Shown here in pieces: positions 21,489-26,433 of a stretch of 26,433 nucleotides of DNA; positions within the stretch are counted from its first letter, which is position 1; each line of letters starts with the position of its first letter. The notes under the pieces are model-generated. The model saw only the letters and a program-made list of their open reading frames with translations. It did not search any database and had not been told where the DNA came from. The position numbers were made by a program, and so were the translations under genes. The DNA is taken from IMG/VR virus record IMGVR_UViG_3300042559_000212, positions 1-26,433 of that record; one strand, written 5' to 3'. The DNA comes from a virus.

Positions 21489-22970
21489 TTAAGAGTTTAC
21501 TATATTGTTATTAGCTAGCTTAACTACTATGCTCTGCTTTATCAAATTCTTATTGCGTTGCTTAAACTCTTCAAAGGTAGAAGTGACTATAGTGCAGCTC
21601 ACATACTCCTCACTTTCAGGTAGCTCACAATCTGCATCATAGTTGCTTATCTTAATGTAGGTGTTAGGTGAGCTTAAAAGTTCTGTGAAGTATAGAGCCA
21701 TATCTTGGTTCATCCAATCAGTATTGAGTGCTATGGTAGTATCAGTAGAGATATAAGTGTTAGTCATACCTGTCTCAGTGGTTTCGTATAACCATCTATC
21801 TATACCTGCAGTCTCAACGTATCCTGGGATATCTTTGTTGAACTGTTCACGTGTTATGTTGCCTGTAGTGTATGCCCTTCCTGTGAAAGCAAAGCTTCCC
21901 CATGAGCCCATGCGATCTAAGAATAAGATAGAGTGCTCTACTGTTCTTACCCTTCTATCTAAGTTTATCTTGTATTTCCTTGAGCCAGGAACACCAGAAT
22001 TTCTAGCATAATTTACTGTGTACCATTCAGTGGTAGGCTTAATCATTGGTAGAGCTCCTGAGATAACAGATAGTAAGCCATAGTTATTAGGGCCTGCACT
22101 TATGCCACTAACATGCTCTGCAGCTGTAACAGTCTTTTCAAATATATCACCGTCACTGGTCTGAAAAATAAATGTATCAGGAGGAGTAGGTGAGCTATTG
22201 GCTACAGCATTAAGCCATAAATCCTGTGAGAGTGTAGCATAGAAATTAGAAGATGGTAGGTTGGTAAGCAGTCTATCCTGAAAGCTGTTAAGCATAAAAT
22301 CATTATAGTCATAAGCAGGCCACTCTACCCATCTGATAGCTCCGTTAAATACAAAGTTCTTAATGGCTGTGATGATATTTCTAGTGATTGTCTTTCTACC
22401 ATCTGCATAAGTGATAGCTCCTCCTGTAGTTGAATTAGTTACAGATCCCCATGGTGAGCTCACTACTATGTACAAAGGGTTAGCTACTAGCACAGTGAAG
22501 AGCCCTTCTAAGTTTGGGTTAGCTGTAGGACCAGGTATGTTTTGGGTTATGTTAATTTGGTCTCCTACCACAAATGTGTTAGCTACGTTTATTCTTACCT
22601 TGCCTACATAGGGAGCTGTTACCCATTGAGTAAGTGCTAATGAATAAGTGGTAGTAGTAAGATACTCTTCCCCTACCTTTACATCATACTGATAGTGGCT
22701 GTTGTTTGCATCATATACTGAGGTGTTAGTCAAGTTAAGGTCATAGCTCACCTGAGCCTGTAAGAGCTTCGATAGATCTACCTCACCATAACCTGTGCCA
22801 TAGGTAGGCATTACCCTGTACTCTGCTATCTTGTTAGCTGTACCACTTTCATAGATATCAAAGATATACTTAAAACCTTGTAGGTTGTTGTTTGAGCTAT
22901 CATAGATAAATTTGATAGGATTGTATGCAGGCATCAGAGGTTGTGCCCTTGCTATGTTAATTATTGCCAT
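21489..22970 (-). CDS. Tail tip (distal tail-like) structural protein
   Basis: A 493-residue beta-rich protein. The beginning MAIINIARAQPLMPAYNPIK and FIYDSSNNNLQGFKYIFDIY suggests a fibronectin- or Dit-like beta domain; further on come RWVEWPAYDYNDFMLNSF and RKYKINLDRRVRTVEHSILF. The C-terminus has CELPESEEYVSCTIVTSTFE with two cysteines. It is placed one base before the 958-residue tail gene, so both are likely parts of the tail tip complex. The start abuts a leader motif copy, which makes it the first gene of the tail expression unit. Confidence 0.65.
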   Translation of the reverse strand: MAIINIARAQPLMPAYNPIKFIYDSSNNNLQGFKYIFDIYESGTANKIAEYRVMPTYGTGYGEVDLSKLLQAQVSYDLNLTNTSVYDANNSHYQYDVKVGEEYLTTTTYSLALTQWVTAPYVGKVRINVANTFVVGDQINITQNIPGPTANPNLEGLFTVLVANPLYIVVSSPWGSVTNSTTGGAITYADGRKTITRNIITAIKNFVFNGAIRWVEWPAYDYNDFMLNSFQDRLLTNLPSSNFYATLSQDLWLNAVANSSPTPPDTFIFQTSDGDIFEKTVTAAEHVSGISAGPNNYGLLSVISGALPMIKPTTEWYTVNYARNSGVPGSRKYKINLDRRVRTVEHSILFLDRMGSWGSFAFTGRAYTTGNITREQFNKDIPGYVETAGIDRWLYETTETGMTNTYISTDTTIALNTDWMNQDMALYFTELLSSPNTYIKISNYDADCELPESEEYVSCTIVTSTFEEFKQRNKNLIKQSIVVKLANNNIVNS

Positions 22971-22980
22971 ACCTATATTA
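22971..22980 (-). promoter_or_regulatory. Leader motif copy
   Basis: TAATATAGGT abuts the ATG of the 493-residue tail gene. AACAAATAACCAATT stands just upstream on the minus strand. The 20-base gap to the previous stop leaves little room for anything else. Confidence 0.6.
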
Positions 22981-22990
22981 TTTTAATTGG

Positions 22991-23158
22991 TTATTTGTTT
23001 TTAAACTCAGCCATGGCCACAGCATAAGCTTGATCTAGTAGCTGAAGGTGCAGCTGCATCCTATCAGGTCTATTGAATACTATCCTCACTTGCTTACCTG
23101 TCTTATGGAATATGAAGGCTTGCACCACTTGTATCTTATGTAGTATATCAGAATGCAT
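22991..23158 (-). CDS. 55-residue hypothetical protein after the large terminase
   Basis: A short frame whose ATG lies inside the last codons of the large terminase (overlap 11 bases). The product begins MHSDILHKIQVVQAFIFHKT and continues with GKQVRIVFNRPDRMQLHLQL, a mixed helix and strand pattern, basic. No known family. Its overlap and its codon pattern, like its neighbours, support it as a real gene. It may be a small packaging or head-tail accessory; this is not proven. Confidence 0.55.
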   Translation of the reverse strand: MHSDILHKIQVVQAFIFHKTGKQVRIVFNRPDRMQLHLQLLDQAYAVAMAEFKNK

Positions 23159-24296
23159 AGTACGAGTCATCGGTGTAATACTCCTGCCTTATGTGAGTAG
23201 TGGCGTATCTTATTGCATCCATTGCATCATCAAATAGTTTGACAGGCTCATCAGTTATGAAGTCACCTATCTTCTTCCATTTATAATTCTCATACTCTCT
23301 TCTTATGGCCTTATCATCCTGGCAAAATACACCAAAGGTCTTAAGGTTATCAATACCTTTCTTTACCACCTTGTTAGCATTCTGTACGTCATAGCCTGCT
23401 ATATTCATCTCCTGTATTATTTCAGGTCTAGAGTAATCTGCTAAGATGGTAACGGTTTGTTCTATGTTCAGGGTTGCTAGCTTCTCTATGAGCATTGTGG
23501 TAGTCAGGTAGCTCTCATATATCACAGGCTCTATGTAGATATCATTGTCACAGTAGTACACCCTCATCAATGCTGTGGGGTGATTGTATCCAAAGTCTAA
23601 GCCATATACGTACTTAACAAACTTAGCAGGCCTATGAGCTACAAAGGACCATTGAGAATAGATGTTACTCTTACTGATAGCCTTCTCACCTAGGGCATAG
23701 ATCTGATACAGTGCCTCATCTGTTCTCTTGAGATCCTCTATCTGAGCTTTGATGCTTTCAGGTAGGAAGGGATTGTCTTTGTAGGTGCTCTTTATCTTTA
23801 TGCTTTCCTCAGCAGGTAGCTCATATAACCATGATGCACTATCAGATGGGTTGTAGTCAAAGATTAGCTTATCCTCCGTTCTCATATTCAGCTGAGTGAA
23901 GTCATCGAAGTAGAGCTCATTGGCTTCATTGCACCAGGCTATGTCTCTTTTACGTCCCCTTATCTTTTGCTCATCATCTACTGAGAAAAACTCTACCATA
24001 GATCCATTGGCAAAGGTATAGATGTGCTCACTCTTATTATGCATCTCTTGCTTATACAGCCCTATGTCTTTTAGTATCTCTATGAAGTCACGAAGTACTG
24101 TAGCACGTAGGGCAGGGAAGGTTTTACGGATAACTGACACCACCTTATTGTTATTCTGCAGGCAGTAGATTATCATCAGCTGACAAAGGCTGTAAGTCTT
24201 AGATGAACGGGAGCCTCCCTCATTAATTATGAAGCGTTTGTCTCCTGCTATGGCCTCATAGTTCTTTTCAAAGATGACTGTGCTTTTTATCTCCAT
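23148..24296 (-). CDS. Terminase large subunit (PBSX/Terminase_3 type)
   Basis: The 382-residue packaging motor with ATPase and nuclease domains. Seen: Walker A GGSRSSKT (27-34), Walker B with catalytic acid in IAWCNEA (119-125), coupling motif region DYNPSD (147-152), linker, then the RNase H-like nuclease with D234 in YGLDFGYNHPTAL, D287 in ILADYSRPE and a final acidic group in FDDAMDAIRYA (355-365). It cuts and pumps DNA through the portal. It follows the small subunit after a 58-base gap. No leader motif abuts its ATG, although a similar AATATAG stands about 35 bases upstream. Confidence 0.95.
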   Translation of the reverse strand: MEIKSTVIFEKNYEAIAGDKRFIINEGGSRSSKTYSLCQLMIIYCLQNNNKVVSVIRKTFPALRATVLRDFIEILKDIGLYKQEMHNKSEHIYTFANGSMVEFFSVDDEQKIRGRKRDIAWCNEANELYFDDFTQLNMRTEDKLIFDYNPSDSASWLYELPAEESIKIKSTYKDNPFLPESIKAQIEDLKRTDEALYQIYALGEKAISKSNIYSQWSFVAHRPAKFVKYVYGLDFGYNHPTALMRVYYCDNDIYIEPVIYESYLTTTMLIEKLATLNIEQTVTILADYSRPEIIQEMNIAGYDVQNANKVVKKGIDNLKTFGVFCQDDKAIRREYENYKWKKIGDFITDEPVKLFDDAMDAIRYATTHIRQEYYTDDSYYAF

Positions 24297-24354
24297 AGCA
24301 AAGCTAGTACCTAGTTAGATACTATATTGTTATTATTATTATTATACTATACTA
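24297..24354. repeat. AT-rich spacer with TTA triplet run between terminase genes
   Basis: The gap between the two terminase genes contains five TTA/TAT units (24330-24345) and ACT-triplets (24346-24358). Such slippage-prone triplets may vary between isolates. A TAGCTTTG box fits the -7 consensus but lies 2-3 bases before the ATG and lacks a -33 partner. I see no terminator. Confidence 0.5.
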
Positions 24355-24768
24355 CTACTTAACTATAGTAACAGTAATAGCACTTATCTTCTCATCACCA
24401 CTGGTTACATCTGTGTGCTCTTTCAGTGCATTGAGACGTTGAGTTATGGAGGGGTTGAATTGTCCTACCATACCCCCAGTGATTTGATCGTTACGGATCT
24501 CTTTCTTTATGTGCGTACAGATTGTCCTATATTCAGAATATCGACCATCAGTGTTATCAAAATAATGGTGAACATCACTGTAGTTATTATAGCAAAATAT
24601 CTCAAAGCCCTCATTAGTCAAAGGTACTCTTAAAGGCTCAGGAACCATCTCTGCAGTCTTTTGTGATAGCACCCATTTTATTCTAGGGTTATCTGCACAA
24701 TGAGCTTTATAAGCCTCAAATATCTCCATTAACTTCTCAGGACTTTCTATCAATTTAGGCTTAGGCAT
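24355..24768 (-). CDS. Terminase small subunit
   Basis: A 137-residue DNA recognition subunit. The pattern MPKPKLIESPEKLMEIFEAY, then KTAEMVPEPLRVPLTNEGFE and FCYNNYSDVHHYFDN fits a small terminase family found next to PBSX-like large subunits in Bacteroidota phages; the helical first part is the likely DNA-binding HTH and the C-terminal strand (ISAITVTIVK) the ring interface. It directly precedes the large subunit in transcription. Its ATG overlaps the stop of the 44-residue basic gene (TAATG), so its translation is coupled. Confidence 0.82.
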   Translation of the reverse strand: MPKPKLIESPEKLMEIFEAYKAHCADNPRIKWVLSQKTAEMVPEPLRVPLTNEGFEIFCYNNYSDVHHYFDNTDGRYSEYRTICTHIKKEIRNDQITGGMVGQFNPSITQRLNALKEHTDVTSGDEKISAITVTIVK

Positions 24769-24902
24769 TATCCCTGCTGTTTATATTGTTTAACATAATT
24801 CTTAGATGCTTTCAGCTTAGAGTTCTTAGTCTTAGCATGTACACCTGGTCTCTTAACCTTAGGCTTAGATAGTGTCGAAGTAGAGCTAATCTGCTTTTTC
24901 AT
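24768..24902 (-). CDS. 44-residue strongly basic conserved protein
   Basis: A tiny gene between the 63-residue gene and the small terminase, overlapping both (17 bases and TAATG). The product is very basic: MKKQISSTSTLSKPKVKRPG, then VHAKTKNSKLKASKNYVKQY. The K-P-x-V-K-R-P-G-V-H-A-K-T-K-x-S-K core is one I recall from small genes near the terminase in many Bacteroidota phages. It is likely disordered and binds DNA or RNA; functions in packaging or condensing phage DNA are guesses. Confidence 0.7.
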   Translation of the reverse strand: MKKQISSTSTLSKPKVKRPGVHAKTKNSKLKASKNYVKQYKQQG

Positions 24903-25077
24903 TTTCTACACCTTTATACTTTGCCTTAGGAGTGCTCTCTTCAAACAAGTAACCCAAACCTATAGAGGTATAGTACTTATGCTCTTGAGCCATCTCTTCA
25001 GTTACTTCAATCGTGTTTTCATAGTTGCCATTGTAGGTAGTGATATACTGACCTAAGTATTCATTCTTTGTTTTCAT
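24886..25077 (-). CDS. 63-residue acidic hypothetical protein
   Basis: The product begins MKTKNEYLGQYITTYNGNYE and has an acidic helix (VTEEMAQEHKYYTSIGLGYL) and a charged tail. The first half resembles a small beta hairpin domain seen in phage genes next to the basic 44-residue gene. No membrane segment. It overlaps the upstream membrane gene by 17 bases and the basic gene by 17 bases. Function unknown. Confidence 0.55.
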   Translation of the reverse strand: MKTKNEYLGQYITTYNGNYENTIEVTEEMAQEHKYYTSIGLGYLFEESTPKAKYKGVENEKAD

Positions 25078-25225
25078 ACTGTACTAAAATTAAAAATGTA
25101 TAATAAAATGCTATCCATAACCCTGCAGCTCTTGAAGCCCAAACAAAGTCTAATGTAAACAATGCAAGGCCACAGCTCAGAGCTAACAATAGGCTAAAGA
25201 TACTAATTAATTGGCTCCACTTCAT
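25061..25225 (-). CDS. 54-residue two-span membrane protein
   Basis: A short gene with two hydrophobic segments (about 6-24, ISIFSLLLALSCGLALF, and 36-50, LWIAFYYTFLILV) and charged ends. It overlaps the end of the sigma-like gene by 23 bases and the next gene by 17. Its ATG is directly preceded by a copy of the leader motif (CAATATAGGT), a strong sign that the frame is translated. It could be a membrane regulator or antiholin-like peptide, but it is far from the lysis cassette. Confidence 0.65.
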   Translation of the reverse strand: MKWSQLISIFSLLLALSCGLALFTLDFVWASRAAGLWIAFYYTFLILVQYENKE

Positions 25226-25736
25226 ACCTATATTGTAATTTGTTTATGTTTTGTTTTAATTCTTTGATCAGGTAGTAAGCAGAAGTGTGAGTAATACCGA
25301 AATAGATAGCCATTGCTCTACTAGTAATATATCCTTTATCTATGTAAGCTTCAAATACTATTAGCTGTATCTTATCTGTTATCTCATTACGATAGATCTC
25401 TATCAAACCTTTGTTAAAAGAGTAGGCTCTATCCTCCCTAAGCTTATGCACCAGGTCATCATCATCTGCAGGCTCAGTGTTTGGGTGCTCAATGGCTGTT
25501 ATCTTATCATCCCTGTGGCTCTTTGATGTGGACCATAGGATCTGATACTTAATTGTATTGAGTAGATAACCCTTTACCTTATCAGGATCACCATCTATAT
25601 TAACCACATGAAGATATGAGTTATTGATAACAGTATCAGCGTCGATATAGCTCCCCATCTTAGATAGGAAGTATGAAGTGTATGCCCTCACCTCAGCATA
25701 GTTGCTGCTAATGTACTTGTCTAAGGCTCTTTTCAT
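25203..25736 (-). CDS. Sigma-70-like transcription factor candidate
   Basis: I start at 25736 (MKRALDKYISSNYAEVRAYT), not at 25868, because the longer frame would cover the 71-residue gene almost entirely. The 177-residue product has a helical first half with IDADTVINNSYLHVVNIDGD and KVKGYLLNTIKYQILWSTSK, which resembles region 2 of ECF-type sigma factors, and a C-terminal HTH (about 137-164: TSRAMAIYFGITHTSAYYLI) like region 4. An acidic linker DDDD separates them. If so, it could turn host RNA polymerase toward phage promoters, for instance those of the late genes. It may also be a plain DNA-binding regulator. Confidence 0.55.
   Translation of the reverse strand: MKRALDKYISSNYAEVRAYTSYFLSKMGSYIDADTVINNSYLHVVNIDGDPDKVKGYLLNTIKYQILWSTSKSHRDDKITAIEHPNTEPADDDDLVHKLREDRAYSFNKGLIEIYRNEITDKIQLIVFEAYIDKGYITSRAMAIYFGITHTSAYYLIKELKQNINKLQYRYEVEPIN
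25226..25235 (-). promoter_or_regulatory. Leader motif copy
   Basis: CAATATAGGT abuts the ATG of the 54-residue membrane gene, differing from the other copies only in its first base. It lies inside the coding end of the sigma-like gene, and AAACAAATTA precedes it. Confidence 0.6.
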
Positions 25737-25923
25737 ACCATTGCATAAAGTCCTTGGACCATATCCTCCTCCTAACTGATGCACAAAAGCATTCTCTAGG
25801 CTGTCTACCTTCGTATTTCTCTTTAATCTTAAATAATTTGATGCAAGAGTACTTAGTATACCTTTCACTATCAGGTAACTTTGCTATTGTATCTACGAGT
25901 TCTATCTCAGCTTCTGTAAACAT
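25708..25923 (-). CDS. 71-residue conserved phage protein
   Basis: The product begins MFTEAEIELVDTIAKLPDSE, followed by YTKYSCIKLFKIKEKYEGRQ and PRECFCASVRRRIWSKDFMQ. Helical, with two cysteines in the CFC pattern and a basic RRR cluster; it looks like a well-folded small protein of Bacteroidota phages, and I do not know its function. It overlaps the sigma-like gene by 29 bases after the start correction there, and its start overlaps the upstream membrane gene by 22 bases. Confidence 0.6.
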   Translation of the reverse strand: MFTEAEIELVDTIAKLPDSERYTKYSCIKLFKIKEKYEGRQPRECFCASVRRRIWSKDFMQWYEKSLRQVH

Positions 25924-26150
25924 TCATCTAGTATATAAGCAATTAGTGCAGCCTGACAAGCCAGGATAAAATCAAAGGTACAAAATATAGTAAGCCAAAA
26001 AGCCACACATTTAATACAGCTCAAAGCAGAGTGTATATGTATGGCTATTGGGTACCTAGTGTTATACTTAAATAAGTAGTTAAAAGTTGCTTGCAGTGGC
26101 TCAAAAGTAACAAACCACCACGCTAATGGTATAAGGGCTAGTAATATCAT
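25902..26150 (-). CDS. 82-residue membrane protein
   Basis: Three hydrophobic segments: the N-terminal LLALIPLAWWFVTF (2-15), about 36-60 around the C-I-K-C pair, and AFWLTIFCTFDFILA (49-65), then CQAALIAYILDECLQKLR. The C-x-x-C-x-x-F-W motif resembles small phage membrane proteins of the DUF1360 type and related Bacteroidota families. It follows a promoter that lies inside the end of the SSB-like gene. Function unknown. Confidence 0.6.
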   Translation of the reverse strand: MILLALIPLAWWFVTFEPLQATFNYLFKYNTRYPIAIHIHSALSCIKCVAFWLTIFCTFDFILACQAALIAYILDECLQKLR

Positions 26151-26154
26151 GGCC

Positions 26155-26185
26155 CAAATATAATCAAATTATTTAGAATGGCAAA
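26155..26185 (-). promoter_or_regulatory. Consensus Bacteroidota promoter inside the end of the SSB-like gene
   Basis: On the minus strand TTTG (26185-26182), 19 bases, TATATTTG (26162-26155): an exact -33/-7 pair. The -33 element uses the codons for the last residues (DDLP) of the SSB-like protein. The following ATG is only 5 bases after the -7 box, so transcripts starting there would be leaderless or nearly so for the membrane gene; they would continue toward the terminase. Confidence 0.7.
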
Positions 26186-26415
26186 TCATCATCTGAGTCA
26201 TCTGGCATTAGTGGTATCTCTGTATGCACTGGCTTAACGTATGGCTCTTGAAATGTAGTACTAAAGTACTTTATACCTGTCTTACTTTCTTTAAGCCATA
26301 GAGCTACCTCCATATCTTTACCGTTTACATTTACCTTACCCTTGTAGTCAGGATGAGTTTCGCTTGTCTTCTTATCATTTTTGAAGATAGCACCTGTGTT
26401 GTTTTTAGTTTCCAT
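26173..26415 (-). CDS. SSB-like (OB-fold/DUF736-like) protein with acidic C-terminal tip
   Basis: An 80-residue protein. Residues 1-60 show METKNNTGAIFKNDKKTSET and GKVNVNGKDMEVALWLKESK, then GIKYFSTTFQEPY, the strand pattern of a short OB-like family common in phages (DUF736-like). The C-terminus ends SDDDLPF, almost the same as the D-D-D-(I/L)-P-F tip by which bacterial SSB recruits replication proteins. So it probably binds single-stranded DNA and docks partners. The upstream sequence (AACAATG repeated) is cut close to the window end, so its operon partners are not visible. Confidence 0.65.
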   Translation of the reverse strand: METKNNTGAIFKNDKKTSETHPDYKGKVNVNGKDMEVALWLKESKTGIKYFSTTFQEPYVKPVHTEIPLMPDDSDDDLPF

Positions 26416-26433
26416 TGTTAATCATTGTTAAAA

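Noticed and set aside
24299-24306. TAGCTTTG as promoter of the large terminase
   Set aside because: Matches TAnnTTTG but overlaps the start codon zone and has no TTG at a proper distance.
1-26433. Circular genome closed at the window ends
   Set aside because: Joining the end to the start adds F and a stop right after the nuclease motif KDKQ, while the family normally continues; so the window is a fragment.
1-26433. tRNA genes, CRISPR arrays, insertion sequences, attachment sites
   Set aside because: No cloverleaf-like segments, regularly spaced repeats, transposase or integrase frames were found by reading both strands.

Overview
The window is a contiguous piece of a tailed double-stranded DNA phage genome (siphovirus-like: long tape measure, no sheath seen) that infects, or sits in, a member of the Bacteroidota. 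The host assignment rests on the very AT-rich sequence, the lack of Shine-Dalgarno sites, A-rich leaders before start codons, promoters of the Bacteroidota type (TTTG, about 19 bases, TAnnTTTG), and protein families typical of Flavobacterium/Bacteroides phages. The genetic code is standard. No integrase, repressor, tRNA, CRISPR array or insertion sequence was seen, so I cannot say whether the phage is temperate. Both ends are open: the left edge cuts a nuclease gene, and joining the two ends does not restore that gene.

Layout in transcription order. Almost everything is on the minus strand and reads from high to low coordinates. 26.4-24.8 kb: small early or middle genes (an SSB-like protein with an acidic tip, membrane proteins, a small conserved protein, a sigma-like regulator, a 44-residue basic protein). 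24.8-23.1 kb: small and large terminase. 23.2-14.0 kb: tail tip proteins, tape measure, tail completion candidates and a tail fibre. 12.7-14.0 kb: two tail assembly chaperone-like genes on the PLUS strand, the only rightward genes, with their own promoter. 12.7-7.9 kb: prohead protease fused to scaffold, major capsid protein, tail tube protein, a small structural protein, portal and connector. 7.9-5.6 kb: holin, amidase, one-protein spanin and a DEDDy exonuclease, closed by a terminator. 5.6-5.16 kb: the largest gene-free stretch. 5.16-0 kb: replication operon with small overlapping genes, HTH and HNH proteins, a DnaA-domain-IV-like protein, an iteron cluster that looks like a replication origin, a primase-helicase and a PD-(D/E)XK nuclease.

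The genes make a coherent lytic programme. The replication block probably starts DNA synthesis at the 2.8-3.0 kb iterons through the DnaA-like protein and the primase-helicase. The structural block builds head and tail. The lysis cassette acts in sequence: the holin releases the signal-less amidase, and the spanin then disrupts the outer membrane.

Most notable: the iteron/DnaA-like origin, the strand-inverted chaperone island, a start-codon-abutting leader motif (AATATAGGTATG) shared by five genes, a head/tail gene order reversed relative to transcription, and several conserved small genes of 26-58 codons that automated calling could miss.
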